This document shows positions 1 through 8,550 of a stretch of DNA of 64,000 nt, one piece after another. The notes beneath the pieces are model-generated. The model had not been told where the DNA came from and did not search any database. It saw only the letters and a program-made list of their open reading frames with translations. Position 1 is the stretch's first letter. The number at the start of each line of letters is the position of its first letter. The DNA is taken from NCBI RefSeq assembly GCF_018449725.1, contig NZ_JAAVVC010000001.1, positions 310,001 to 374,000 of the forward strand, given 5' to 3'. The stretch comes from Pseudomonas sp. dw_612 (lineage in GTDB: Bacteria > Pseudomonadota > Gammaproteobacteria > Pseudomonadales > Pseudomonadaceae). Both the position numbers and the translations under genes were made by a program.

Positions 1-298
1 TCACCACGCGACCGCTGATGCCGCGGGCGTCAAAGCCCAGCTCCTGCAGCAAAGCCAGGAACAGATTATTCAGTTCATAGCAGTAGCCACCGCGACCTTG
101 GCGCAGGGCTTTGTGCTCAACCGAAGGCAAGTCGATAAGTACCGGCTCGCCCGACAACGTCGTGAGATTCTCGAACGGAAAAGCACCGGTGTGGCGCAGT
201 TGAAGTTGACGCAGGGTTTCCAGTGTTGGCGCGGGAGGCGCGTTGAAACCCAAGCGTTGTAAATACAGATTCAGATTTTTCAGGCGTGGCTCGCTCAT
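1..298 (-). CDS. nat: Arylamine N-acetyltransferase, N-terminal part (cut by window edge)
   Basis: Only the first 99 codons are present; the gene runs off the left edge. The reading is MSEPRLKNLNLYLQRLGF, then a segment with RQLQLRHTGAFPFENL, then RGRGGYCYELNNLF. The family transfers acetyl groups from acetyl-CoA to arylamines and hydrazines through a Cys-His-Asp triad, and the Cys in RGGYCYE is the acyl-accepting residue. His and Asp would lie beyond the edge. The ATG at 298 follows AAGGAC and a TGA by three bases, so translation may be coupled to a small upstream frame. Family assignment is from motif recognition. Confidence 0.85.
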   Translation of the reverse strand, partial: MSEPRLKNLNLYLQRLGFNAPPAPTLETLRQLQLRHTGAFPFENLTTLSGEPVLIDLPSVEHKALRQGRGGYCYELNNLFLALLQELGFDARGISGRVV

Positions 299-301
299 TG
301 C

Positions 302-424
302 TCAGTCCTTATGCGCGGGGCCGCGGATCACTCCGCCGATGGGCGCCATATATAAGGGATAAAGCGGCTGGACCGACAATTGATTTAGCCAATCGTCGGT
401 CACGCCAATATCAACGGCGATCAA
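302..424 (-). CDS. Possible 40-residue ORF between xthA and nat
   Basis: An open frame starts at a TTG that overlaps the xthA stop (TTGA) and ends three bases before the nat start. It encodes about 40 residues, including DDWLNQLSVQPLYPLYMAPI and a C-terminal GPAHKD. The tight overlaps at both ends fit a translationally coupled gene, but no clear ribosome binding site is visible and I do not recognise the product. It could be non-coding spacer. Confidence 0.25.
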   Translation of the reverse strand: MIAVDIGVTDDWLNQLSVQPLYPLYMAPIGGVIRGPAHKD

Positions 425-1215
425 CGGCGCTTGCGCGTCCCCAGCCGAATCCACGTCGGCGCATGGTCACTGGCATGGGGCTCGTTGCGCACCCAGGCAT
501 CGACGCCGGCCTCGTGCAGATACGGACTCAGCGCGGGGTTCAACAGCAGATGATCGATACGCAGCCCGGAATTTTTCTGCCAATGCTGTCGGAAATAATC
601 CCAGAACGTGTAGAGGCGATCTTCCGGATAAAGATGCCGCAGGGAATCGGTCCAGCCCTGGTCCAGCAGTCGCTGATAACACTCACGGCTTTCGGGTTGC
701 AGCAACGCGTCCTTGAGCCAGGAACGCGGGTTGTAGATGTCGAGGTCGGTGGGCACCACGTTGTAATCGCCGGCCAGCACCACCGGGTGATCACTGACCT
801 GGAGGGCTTGCGCATAACTGATCAGGCGTTCGAACCACGCCAGTTTGTAATCGAACTTCGGCCCCGGTTGCGGGTTGCCGTTGGGCAAATACAGGCACCC
901 CACCAAAATCCCATGAACGGCTGCTTCGAGATAACGGCTCTGAGTGTCGCTGTCGTCACCGGGCAAACCACGACGGCTCTCCAGCGGTTGCGCATCCCGG
1001 GCCAGAATCGCGACACCATTCCAGGACGATTGGCCCTGCCAGATCGCGCCGTAACCGGCAGCTTCCAGGTCGGCGGCCGGGAACGCACTGTCGAGGGATT
1101 TGAGTTCCTGCAGGCAGACAATGTCCGGCTGTTCTCGCGCCAGCCAGGCCAGCAGGCTGGGCAGTCGGGCCCGCAGGCCGTTGACGTTGAACGTCGCGAT
1201 TCGCAAATTCTTCAT
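421..1215 (-). CDS. xthA: Exodeoxyribonuclease III
   Basis: A 264-residue protein of the exonuclease/endonuclease/phosphatase fold, the usual length for bacterial exonuclease III. It acts in base-excision repair, cutting DNA at abasic sites and degrading 3' ends of duplexes. Visible motifs are the start MKNLRIATFNVNGLRARL (metal-binding Asn), CLQELK (metal-binding Glu), the central GDYNVVPTDLDI and the C-terminal SDHAP with the catalytic Asp-His. The gene reads leftward toward nat. It may share a transcript with the two frames downstream of it. Confidence 0.93.
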   Translation of the reverse strand: MKNLRIATFNVNGLRARLPSLLAWLAREQPDIVCLQELKSLDSAFPAADLEAAGYGAIWQGQSSWNGVAILARDAQPLESRRGLPGDDSDTQSRYLEAAVHGILVGCLYLPNGNPQPGPKFDYKLAWFERLISYAQALQVSDHPVVLAGDYNVVPTDLDIYNPRSWLKDALLQPESRECYQRLLDQGWTDSLRHLYPEDRLYTFWDYFRQHWQKNSGLRIDHLLLNPALSPYLHEAGVDAWVRNEPHASDHAPTWIRLGTRKRR

Positions 1216-1345
1216 CGGCCAAGGCTCCCGGCAACGAGGTGTCTAGCGTGTGACACCAGCCCGTTCTGGTGGTTGCGCCGACAAAGCAATGTGCCGCGTA
1301 ATAGGCGCCCGACACCCTGCCTGATTTGCCGAGAACAGCGACGTC

Positions 1346-1933
1346 ATGGAAACCAGCCTCGAAGGCCACCGAATCATCCTGCGCCCCCTGCAATACACCG
1401 ACGCCGACGCTCTGGTCCAGGCGGCCGGGGACGGCGAATTGTGGAACCTGACGGTCACTGTCGTGCCCTCCCCGACCACCGTCGACAGCTACCTGAAGCG
1501 AGCGCTTGATGGTCGCGATACCGGCACCGTTTTGCCATTTGTCATCGTGCTCAAAGACACGGGCCAGGTCATCGGCTCGACACGGTTCTGGAAAGTCGAC
1601 CGACTCAACCGCAAGCTCGAAATCGGCAGCAGCTGGATCGCCGCCAGTTGGCAGAAAACCTTCGTCAACACCGAAGCCAAATACCTGATGTTGCGTCATG
1701 CCTTCGAAACGCTCGATTGCGTGCGCGTGCAATTCACCACCGACGAAAACAACCAGACGTCACGCGACGCCATCCTCAGGCTGGGCGCACAGCAGGAAGG
1801 CATCGTGCGCCACGAACGGATCATGCCGGACGGACGCAAGCGCAACTCGGTGCGGTTCAGCATCATTGATGATGAGTGGCCGCAGGTTCGCCAGCATCTG
1901 GAAAAGAAACTGGCCGAGCCCACCTCTCGCTAA
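1346..1933 (+). CDS. GNAT-family N-acetyltransferase, RimJ/RimL-like
   Basis: A 195-residue protein with the layout of the RimJ/RimL-like GNAT family: an N-terminal LEGHRIILRPLQYTDADAL strand-helix, a middle segment GQVIGSTRFWKVDRLNRKLEI and a C-terminal half with RDAILRLGAQQEGIVRHERI. These proteins move acetyl from acetyl-CoA to an amine, often a ribosomal protein N-terminus or a small molecule; the substrate here cannot be told. The gene stands alone, followed by a REP palindrome pair. Confidence 0.8.
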   Translation: METSLEGHRIILRPLQYTDADALVQAAGDGELWNLTVTVVPSPTTVDSYLKRALDGRDTGTVLPFVIVLKDTGQVIGSTRFWKVDRLNRKLEIGSSWIAASWQKTFVNTEAKYLMLRHAFETLDCVRVQFTTDENNQTSRDAILRLGAQQEGIVRHERIMPDGRKRNSVRFSIIDDEWPQVRQHLEKKLAEPTSR

Positions 1934-1950
1934 CACCACAAATTGACTTT

Positions 1951-2036
1951 GGAAGCGAGCCTGCTCGCGAAAGCGTCGGCACATCTTGCATTAATGTGAC
2001 TGACAGACTGCCTTCGCGAGCAAGCTCGCTCCCACA
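1951..2036. repeat. REP palindrome pair
   Basis: Two inverted copies of a Pseudomonas repetitive extragenic palindrome (gcgagcctgctcgcgaaagc and ccttcgcgagcaagctcgct) face each other across about 35 bases, just after the acetyltransferase gene. Such pairs are usually transcript-end or nucleoid-protein sites. Confidence 0.85.
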
Positions 2037-2126
2037 TTGGAACATCGCCATTCGTCATGTTTTCGGCACCAATCGCGCGCCCTCCGACACCAATATCAGG
2101 TAACGACTCAACTCTGGAGACGTACC

Positions 2127-2441
2127 ATGATCACGAAAAAAATCACCTCATTGCTGCTCGCAGGCTTGCTGTGCGCTGCGCCACTGGCCAGCTTCGCCGC
2201 CGACGATTCGCCTGACGCCACCGGCACCAAGTCCGGAGGGGTCAGCGATTCGCCAATGCCGCCCAATAGCACGCCCGGCGCACCGTCAGGTGGCAAGGAA
2301 GGCAACAACGGCACTAACTCTTCGAGCACAGGTTCTGGCGTCAATGGTGGCAATGGTGGCACCAGCGGTTCTGGCGCGGGTGGTGGCACGGGCGCTGCTG
2401 GTGGCGGGACGGGCGGAGCCGGCGGTGGCACGGGCAGCTGA
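2127..2441 (+). CDS. Small secreted glycine/serine-rich protein
   Basis: A 104-residue protein with a clear signal peptide (MITKKITSLLLAGLLCAAP, cleavage expected after LASFAA). The mature part begins DDSPDATGTKSGG and becomes almost pure Gly/Ser/Thr/Ala toward the end (blocks of GGGTG). The ATG at 2127 follows CTGGAGA at proper spacing. Low-complexity secreted proteins of this kind are common in Pseudomonas and have no assigned function. It stands alone on the plus strand, convergent with the diguanylate cyclase gene. Confidence 0.75.
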   Translation: MITKKITSLLLAGLLCAAPLASFAADDSPDATGTKSGGVSDSPMPPNSTPGAPSGGKEGNNGTNSSSTGSGVNGGNGGTSGSGAGGGTGAAGGGTGGAGGGTGS

Positions 2442-2500
2442 ACGCGTAAAGGCAGCTTCTGATTTTGATGATCAGGATCAGGGCCTGCCTGTTCACCGAC

Positions 2501-4069
2501 TCAACGATCCGAACGCATCAACGCCTCGACGCCGCCCTCCATCGACAGCACCGCCGAACGATTTCGGCCAGAGTGTTTGGCCTGATACAACGCGGCGTCT
2601 GCACGCTGGATAAAGACTTCGATGCTATCCCGTCCGGTCGGCACAAACGAATAGCAGCCCAGGCTGACGGTCACATACCCGGTGGGCGAGCCGCTGTGGG
2701 TGATGTTCTTGTCCATGACGCTGCGACGGATCTGCTCGGCAATCACCAGTGCCCCGTGAATGTCAGTATCCGGCAGCAGCACCGCGAATTCTTCACCGCC
2801 ATAGCGCACCGCCAGATCGGCCTTGCGATGACAACAACTCTTCAGCGCTCGCGCCACTTCCGCCAGGCAATGATCCCCCGCCACATGGCCATAAGTATCG
2901 TTGTAGCGCTTGAAGAAATCGATATCGAGCATCACCAGGCTCAACGGGCTCGCCTGTCGGGCACCACGGCCGAACTCGATGTCCAGCGCCCGCTCGAACA
3001 GGCGTCGGTTGGCCAGGCCGGTCAGGCTGTCGTGGGTCGCAATCAACTCCAGCGCTTCCTGGGCCTGGCGCAGGTCGGCTTCGATCCGCCCGCCGTCGCG
3101 CACCTGATGAATGAACACCCAGCCGAACAGCCCCACACCCAGCACCACCAACGCAACAATCACGCTGGATTGAAATGCCGTGGCGTACCAGTCCTTGAGA
3201 ATCGCGTCCTTTGAAGACGCTGCCGACACCACCAACGGATAGGCTTCCAACTGACGGTAGCCATACAGACGCACCGTGCCATCGACCACCGAGCCGATCA
3301 TCGCGTTGCCCGAGTTGGCGCTGGGCAAGTGCCTCTGGAAAATCGCGCCCTGGGCCAGCGACGTGCCGATCTGCGATTCCACAAATGGCCGCCGCGCCAG
3401 CAAGGTGCCGTCCGTGAGCGCCAGAAACATCGACCCATGCTCATCAATGCTGAAGCTTTTGAAGAACTGATCGAAGTACGCCATCTTGATGCCGGCGAGC
3501 AACACCCCCTGGAAATTGCCATCCTTGTCATTGACGCGCTTGGTCACCGGAATGATCCACTCGCCGTTCTCGCGACTGCGGATGGCCGGCCCGATGTGCG
3601 CCAGGGACGAAACGTTCTGCTGGTGGAATTTGAAGTACTCGCGGTCCATCACGCCCGAACCCCGGGGCAAGTCCTGGAACGAGGTCACGACCCACTGACC
3701 CTGTTTGTCGAACAGAAAAATCCCGTGCAACTGATGCAGTGCCTGCACCCGCTGAACGAAAGTTTTGTGCAGGCGCGGCAACTCGGTCGAGTCGTAACCG
3801 TCGACTTGAATCCAGTCCGCCAGGCTGGTCAGCACCAGATCGGCCTTCATGAACGTGTCTTCAGCCTGCTGCGCCATGGCCCGAGTGAGATTCGATGACG
3901 CGATTTCCGCCAACGCCAGGTCATGGCGCCGCGATTGCTCCAATTGCAGGTACAACAAACCACACAGGCACAGACACACCGCCGCGATAAAAAACGCCGC
4001 CGCCTTGAGCAGAGGCAAGCGTTTCAGTGCGCCGGGGGCATGGTGCGTGTCGTGAATGGGGATAGGCAA
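2501..4069 (-). CDS. Membrane diguanylate cyclase with periplasmic Cache-type sensor
   Basis: This makes cyclic-di-GMP from two GTP in response to a periplasmic signal. An N-terminal membrane helix (LLKAAAFFIAAVCLCLCGLL) is followed by a periplasmic region of about 260 residues with dCache features such as DREYFKFHQ. A second helix (SSVIVALVVLGVGLFGWVF) leads into a GGDEF domain with DSLTGLANRRLFE, DIDFFKRYND and the active loop RYGGEEFA. An RKAD inhibitory I-site lies five residues before GGEEF, so product inhibition is likely. The frame extends to 4108, but the TTG at 4069 has AGGA in place, so I prefer it. No EAL domain is present. Confidence 0.9.
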   Translation of the reverse strand: MPIPIHDTHHAPGALKRLPLLKAAAFFIAAVCLCLCGLLYLQLEQSRRHDLALAEIASSNLTRAMAQQAEDTFMKADLVLTSLADWIQVDGYDSTELPRLHKTFVQRVQALHQLHGIFLFDKQGQWVVTSFQDLPRGSGVMDREYFKFHQQNVSSLAHIGPAIRSRENGEWIIPVTKRVNDKDGNFQGVLLAGIKMAYFDQFFKSFSIDEHGSMFLALTDGTLLARRPFVESQIGTSLAQGAIFQRHLPSANSGNAMIGSVVDGTVRLYGYRQLEAYPLVVSAASSKDAILKDWYATAFQSSVIVALVVLGVGLFGWVFIHQVRDGGRIEADLRQAQEALELIATHDSLTGLANRRLFERALDIEFGRGARQASPLSLVMLDIDFFKRYNDTYGHVAGDHCLAEVARALKSCCHRKADLAVRYGGEEFAVLLPDTDIHGALVIAEQIRRSVMDKNITHSGSPTGYVTVSLGCYSFVPTGRDSIEVFIQRADAALYQAKHSGRNRSAVLSMEGGVEALMRSDR

Positions 4070-4224
4070 AAGTGTTTCCTGGAGGGCACGGCATGGGCGA
4101 AGGCCCAAAGCCCTTATTTTTTGTGAGCTTAGTCTACGGGGTCATCCGGGGCCAATGGCAAACCCGCTCTGCTAGGATCAAAGGCCTCAGGACCTGTCCC
4201 ACAGGTTTACCCATGGAGGAAAAC

Positions 4225-4866
4225 ATGAGTGCTCAGTCTCACCCGGTCGCCATCAATACCGCCGTTTTCGATCTCGGTAATGTACTTATCCGCTGGAACC
4301 CCAGAAACCTTTACAAAAAATTGTTCGGCGACGACGTAGAAGCGATGGAAACCTTCCTGGCGGAGGTCTGCCACACCGCCTGGAACGAACAACAGGACCA
4401 GGGCCGAACCTGGCAGGAAGCGACCGCGGAAGCCATCGCCCGGCATCCGGACCAGGAACCGCTGATCCGCGCCTACCGCGAGCGCTGGGAAGAAATGCTC
4501 GGCGGCGCGATCGAAGACACGGTGGCCATTCTCGATGAACTGCACGCCAACGGCATCCGGCTGCTGGCGCTGACCAACTGGTCCGCCGAAACCTTCCCGA
4601 TTGCCCTTGAGCGTTTTGAGTTCTTGCAGCGATTCGAAGGCATTCTGGTGTCCGGCGCCGAAGGCGTGATCAAGCCTTCGCCGGAGATTTTCCAGTTGCT
4701 GGCGTCACGGTATGACGTTGATTGCCGTCGCGCGGTGTTCATTGATGATCACCGGCCGAACATCGATGGGGCGCAGCGCGAGGGGTTTCATGCGGTGCAG
4801 TTCTTCAGCGCGGCGCAGTTGCGCGAGGATTTGGTGGCGTTGGGGTTGCCGGTTCAAGCAGGCTGA
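4225..4866 (+). CDS. HAD-superfamily hydrolase (YihX-like)
   Basis: A 213-residue haloacid-dehalogenase-fold hydrolase. Motif I is FDLGNVLIRW (nucleophile Asp in DLGN), motif II LALTNWS, motif III the Lys in GVIKPSPEIF, and motif IV VFIDDHRPN. The DLGN form with a small alpha-helical cap resembles the YihX sugar-phosphate phosphatase group; the actual substrate is unknown. The ATG at 4225 is preceded by GGAGGAAAAC, better placed than the ATG at 4213. It is followed by a long REP palindrome. Confidence 0.85.
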   Translation: MSAQSHPVAINTAVFDLGNVLIRWNPRNLYKKLFGDDVEAMETFLAEVCHTAWNEQQDQGRTWQEATAEAIARHPDQEPLIRAYRERWEEMLGGAIEDTVAILDELHANGIRLLALTNWSAETFPIALERFEFLQRFEGILVSGAEGVIKPSPEIFQLLASRYDVDCRRAVFIDDHRPNIDGAQREGFHAVQFFSAAQLREDLVALGLPVQAG

Positions 4867-4882
4867 CATTGGGGATAACTCA

Positions 4883-4976
4883 TTCGCGAGCAAGCCCGCT
4901 CCCACAGTGGATCTGTGCCGCACATAAAATTTGTGCTCACTGAAGATCCACTGTGGGAGCGGGCTTGCTCGCGAAG
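4883..4976. repeat. REP palindrome pair with long perfect arms
   Basis: The left arm (cgcgagcaagcccgctccca...) and right arm (...tgggagcgggcttgctcgcg) are perfect inverted copies over about 29 bases including the flanking cagtggatc/gatccactg. It lies between two convergent genes and could act as a bidirectional transcript end. Confidence 0.85.
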
Positions 4977-4999
4977 AGGCCCCTCCAGTCACCACAAAG

Positions 5000-5767
5000 C
5001 TAAATGCCCAACCTGCGCATCGCACTCTGCAAATGCGCCCGCGCACTCTCGGCATCCCCCAGGCGCATCTGCTCATAAGCGCGCTGGGCAATTTCGTGAG
5101 GTATCGGCTTGAGCTCGCGCCCGCTCGCCATCGCCATCAACTGCACTTGGGCGGCGCGCTCCAGGTAATACAGATCATCCCAGGCCTCGGCGATGGTCGG
5201 TCCGGCAACGATCACACCGTGATTTTTCAGGAACAGGATATCGGTGTCGCCCATCACGCTGGCAATCCGGTCGCCTTCGGATTCGTCCAGGGCCAGGCCG
5301 TTATAGTCCTCATCCACCGCCGTGCGTCCGTAAAACTTCAATGCCGTCTGCCCCAGCCACAGCAGCGGCGGGCCTTGCAGCAGACACAACGCCGTGGCAT
5401 TCGGCATATGGGTGTGAAACGCCACCCTCACCCTCGGCAATTGTTTATGCAGCCGCGCATGAATGTAGAACGCCGTCGCCTCCGGCTGCCCTTCACCGGC
5501 CACGACATTGCCGTGGAAGTCGCAGACCAACAGATTCTCGGCGCGGACCTCGGCGAACGCATACCCATAAGGGTTCACAAAAAACAGATCATCGCGGCCC
5601 GGCACCATGGCGGAGAAGTGGTTGCAGATGCCCTCCTCCAAACCGTGCAATGCCGCCAGCTGGAAGCACGCCGCCAGTTCCGTGCGGGCGGTAATGGCAG
5701 CCTCCGAATCCAGATTCAGGTCGGCGTAATGTGCCGGGCGAGAACTGCCTGCAAGGGTGTGTGCCAT
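5000..5767 (-). CDS. Class II aldolase/adducin family protein
   Basis: About 255 residues. Class II aldolases are zinc-dependent enzymes that cleave or epimerise sugar phosphates and related hydroxy acids. Visible features are the adducin-fold start (LAACFQLAALHGLEEGICNHFSA), the FHTHMPNATALC segment carrying two metal-binding His, and LKNHGVIVAGPTIAEAWDD with a third His. The start at 5767 (MAHTLAGSS) has GGAGT upstream; longer frames lack a site. It is 17 bases downstream of the haloacid dehalogenase gene, so the two form an operon. The substrate cannot be told. Confidence 0.85.
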   Translation of the reverse strand: MAHTLAGSSRPAHYADLNLDSEAAITARTELAACFQLAALHGLEEGICNHFSAMVPGRDDLFFVNPYGYAFAEVRAENLLVCDFHGNVVAGEGQPEATAFYIHARLHKQLPRVRVAFHTHMPNATALCLLQGPPLLWLGQTALKFYGRTAVDEDYNGLALDESEGDRIASVMGDTDILFLKNHGVIVAGPTIAEAWDDLYYLERAAQVQLMAMASGRELKPIPHEIAQRAYEQMRLGDAESARAHLQSAMRRLGI

Positions 5768-5784
5768 AGCGACGACTCCGTGAG

Positions 5785-6489
5785 TTACCAGCCAAGTGAA
5801 GTGAACAACGGCACGACCTGATCCAGCGTGCTCAAGATGGCATCGGGTCGATAATCCGGCAGCAATTGCCGACCGGTGCCACGGTCGATCCACACGCAGC
5901 GGAACTGCATGTCCCGGGCAGCCGCGTGATCCAGCGTCGGACTGGCGCAGATATGCACCACCTGATCACGCCGTACGCCGAGTTGCTCATGAGCGTAGTC
6001 AAACAGCCGTGGATTCGGCTTGTAAGCGCCGGCCTGTTGCGCGGTGATTACCCGATCGATATGCCCACCGAGTTGCGCGACGTTACCGGCGATGATGTCG
6101 TCATCGGTGTTGGACACGATGCACAGCTTGAAGCCCATGGCCTTGAGCTGCGCCAGGGTCTCGATCACTTCGGGAAAGGGCGGCATCCGCGGAATCGCCT
6201 CGACCAGCCGCAGGCTGTCTTCGGGCAGGCTCGCCAGCCCCAACTCTTCCAGGGCGAGTTGCAAGCCCTGGGTGCTCAAATGACGGAACGAACGGTGCGG
6301 CGGGATCTGCTCCAGCCGATGTTCATGCCGGTCGTACACCGCAATCAGGCGATCGGCATCGACCGAATGATCACCCTTGTCACGCAAAATCTCGGCGACC
6401 ACGGCTTTCAAGCCTTCGTCCCACTGAATCAACGTGCCGTAGCAATCGAAGGTCAACCATTCGGGGCGCGGGGTGTGCTGGAGCGTCAT
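5785..6489 (-). CDS. Haloacid dehalogenase, type II-like
   Basis: A 234-residue HAD hydrolase with L-2-haloacid-dehalogenase signatures: LTFDCYGTLIQWD (nucleophile Asp), CIVSNTDDD, AYKPNPRLF (motif III Lys) and HICASPTLDHAAARD. Type II enzymes of this layout hydrolyse 2-haloacids, but many close relatives act on other small acids. It is first in a leftward operon with the class II aldolase, and its start faces a LysR gene 108 bases away, which is the usual arrangement for the operon's regulator. Confidence 0.85.
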   Translation of the reverse strand: MTLQHTPRPEWLTFDCYGTLIQWDEGLKAVVAEILRDKGDHSVDADRLIAVYDRHEHRLEQIPPHRSFRHLSTQGLQLALEELGLASLPEDSLRLVEAIPRMPPFPEVIETLAQLKAMGFKLCIVSNTDDDIIAGNVAQLGGHIDRVITAQQAGAYKPNPRLFDYAHEQLGVRRDQVVHICASPTLDHAAARDMQFRCVWIDRGTGRQLLPDYRPDAILSTLDQVVPLFTSLGW

Positions 6490-6596
6490 GGGAGGATCCT
6501 CTGAGGTGTGGACTTCAGCTTATGAGTGCTTGGTGTTAGTGTGAAATTAAATCTATCCAGCAACCTCAGTTGAAAATCGAATATCAGGAGTCCGCC

Positions 6597-7448
6597 ATGC
6601 TTGACCTTGAATTGCTCAAGAGCTTCGTCTGCGTGGTCGATGAAGGCAGCTTCACCCGCGCCGCCGAGCGCGTACACCGAACTCAGTCCACCGTCAGCCA
6701 ACAGCTGCGCAAACTGGAAGAGTTAGTCGGGCATCCTCTGCTGATTCGTGATCGAACCGGGCAAAACGTCAGCGTCACCGAACATGGCGAACGGCTGATC
6801 GGGTATGCCCGGCGCTTGCTGGCGCTGTCCTCGGAAGCGGTGCAAGCCTTGGCCAGCGATGTCGATCTGGAGATCCTGCGCCTCGGCGTGCCGGAAGACT
6901 TCGACGCCCGACGCATGGCGGTGCTTCTCGCCGGGTTCAGCCAGGCCCGACCCCAGGCGCGACTGGAAACCATCAGCGGCATGAGCCTCGACCTCAAGCA
7001 GAAACTCGACGCCGGTGATATCGACATCGCCCTGATCAAACGCGAGCCGGACAGCGGACCGTGCTGGGCGTCCTGGCCGGAAGTGTTGGTGTGGGTGAAA
7101 GGCGCGGGAGTGGATTCGGCCAATGGGGTGTTGCCGTTGGCGTTGTTTCCTCAGGGGTGTATTTACCGGCAGCGGGCAATTCGCTTGCTGGACAAGGCTC
7201 AGCGACCGTGGCGCGTGGCGTTTGGCAGCCATAGCTTGACCGGGATTCAGGCAGCGGTGGCTTCGGGGTTGGGGGTTTCCGTGTTACCGACGTCGGCGGT
7301 ATTGCCGGAGCATACGGTGTGTACGGATTTACCGGAGTTGCCGCCGTCGGAGTTGGCGTTGGTCAGTGGTGAGGGCACGTTGACCGGGATGCAGCGGGGG
7401 TTGGTGGAGTTTTTGCGGGGGGCGTTGGGTGGGGAGGTTCGGGGCTGA
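6597..7448 (+). CDS. LysR-family transcriptional regulator
   Basis: A 283-residue LysR regulator. The N-terminal winged helix-turn-helix reads LLKSFVCVVDEGSFTRAAER then TQSTVSQQLRKLEELVGHPL; the effector-binding domain follows from about residue 90, including GIQAAVASGLGVSVLPTSA. The ATG at 6597 follows CAGGAG. It is divergent from the dehalogenase/aldolase operon and probably controls it, with operators expected in the 108-base gap. That regulatory role is inferred from position only. Confidence 0.88.
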   Translation: MLDLELLKSFVCVVDEGSFTRAAERVHRTQSTVSQQLRKLEELVGHPLLIRDRTGQNVSVTEHGERLIGYARRLLALSSEAVQALASDVDLEILRLGVPEDFDARRMAVLLAGFSQARPQARLETISGMSLDLKQKLDAGDIDIALIKREPDSGPCWASWPEVLVWVKGAGVDSANGVLPLALFPQGCIYRQRAIRLLDKAQRPWRVAFGSHSLTGIQAAVASGLGVSVLPTSAVLPEHTVCTDLPELPPSELALVSGEGTLTGMQRGLVEFLRGALGGEVRG

Positions 7449-7467
7449 AAGCGCGCCTCCGTTTTTT

Positions 7468-7988
7468 TCAGGGCTTGTTGATTTCGCGTAGGAGATCGGC
7501 AGTGGGAATGTACAGGGTGTTTGAATAGTAGGGTTTGTAGCCATAAGCAGTGATGACTACTTTGCAGGGGATGTCTGATTTGTTTGCCAGAATTGAATTC
7601 AATTCACTCCCAGAAAGATTTCTTCGGGAAGTGCCTTTACTGCGTGTTTCGCTCAAAAAGGCACGGGTGACATAATTGAACGCCCCCGAGCAAGACCGGC
7701 AGTGTTCTTTTCAATCAAACCATAAGCTGAGCGTTCTATCGTGTTGCCAACAGTGAAATCACTATCACTTTCCAACGCACAGATAAGATTAGTTGAAGCC
7801 TGCCTCAACCCTTATCCTCGCCCATCAATATCCTGAAGATCAATATTGGAACTGAAACTGATATCGTACAGTGGAACCCCTTCCTCCCGTTTGACTGACA
7901 AAAACTCTATAATTGCAGATGACTTATTATGCTCTTTTACGCAAGACGAACATATCATAGCTAGAAGCAGCCACATTCAGATCTTCAT
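7468..7988 (-). pseudogene. Decayed second copy of the lipoprotein immunity gene
   Basis: This 521-base stretch matches the length and order of the intact lipoprotein gene at 8028-8549 but is broken. From 7988 it reads MKI, stop, then MWLLLAMICSSCVKEHN, matching the intact lipoprotein signal. Further on LYDISFSSNIDLQDIDG matches LYDIHYRSDINFLDLFG, followed by several stops. The last 62 codons are open again and match the intact C-terminus (AYGYKPYYSN, ADLLRE-NKP). It is a duplicated immunity gene that has decayed, or a once-divergent immunity for a lost effector. Confidence 0.8.
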
Positions 7989-8027
7989 TCTGGGCAAGCC
8001 CTACAATCATGAATAAACGCAACTGAC

Positions 8028-8549
8028 TCATGGTTTATTGACCTCGCGCAGCAGGTCAGCCACGGGCACATTCATAACATTTGAGTAATAAGGCTTATAG
8101 CCATACGCTGTGAGTACAGCTTTGCAAGGAATACTACTCTTATTCGAAAGAATTGAATTTATTTCCTTTATAGATAAGTCATCATCTCCAGTGCCATTTT
8201 TTATAGTCCTCTTAAAAAAAGCACTCGTAACATAACGATAGCTCTGCCCATCTGTTTTGACCTGATCCGTCTCAATCAATCCATACGCTGAAAGCTGCCG
8301 AAAACGCTCCACGGAAATATCCTGGTCATCGCCAAGCGCACATTCAAGTATGGAAGATGCGACGCCCTCCCCCTCACCCTTGCCAAAGAGATCCAAAAAG
8401 TTAATGTCTGACCTGTAGTGAATATCATATAGAGAGGATTGATCTTCTCGTTCAATGGACACATAGCTCAGATTGGCAGTTGGAATCCGATGATCCTTGG
8501 CACAAGAAGAAACCAGGACAAGCACTAATAGAAGGAAAGAATTTTTCAT
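8028..8549 (-). CDS. Lipoprotein, probable immunity protein for the adjacent T6SS lipase
   Basis: A 173-residue protein with a lipoprotein signal (MKNSFLLLVLVLVSSCAKD; Cys16 would be the lipidated residue), so it should be anchored on the periplasmic side. No enzymatic motif is visible. It starts one base after the lipase stop. Periplasmic lipoproteins directly downstream of PAAR-lipase genes are the usual immunity proteins (Tli) that block the lipase and protect the producer. The role is inferred from position and localisation. Confidence 0.7.
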   Translation of the reverse strand: MKNSFLLLVLVLVSSCAKDHRIPTANLSYVSIEREDQSSLYDIHYRSDINFLDLFGKGEGEGVASSILECALGDDQDISVERFRQLSAYGLIETDQVKTDGQSYRYVTSAFFKRTIKNGTGDDDLSIKEINSILSNKSSIPCKAVLTAYGYKPYYSNVMNVPVADLLREVNKP

Positions 8550-8550
8550 A

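Noticed and set aside
286..1509. Long rightward open frame of 407 codons
   Set aside because: It lies antisense to exonuclease III and has Arg/Gln-rich sequence typical of a shadow frame in high-GC DNA.
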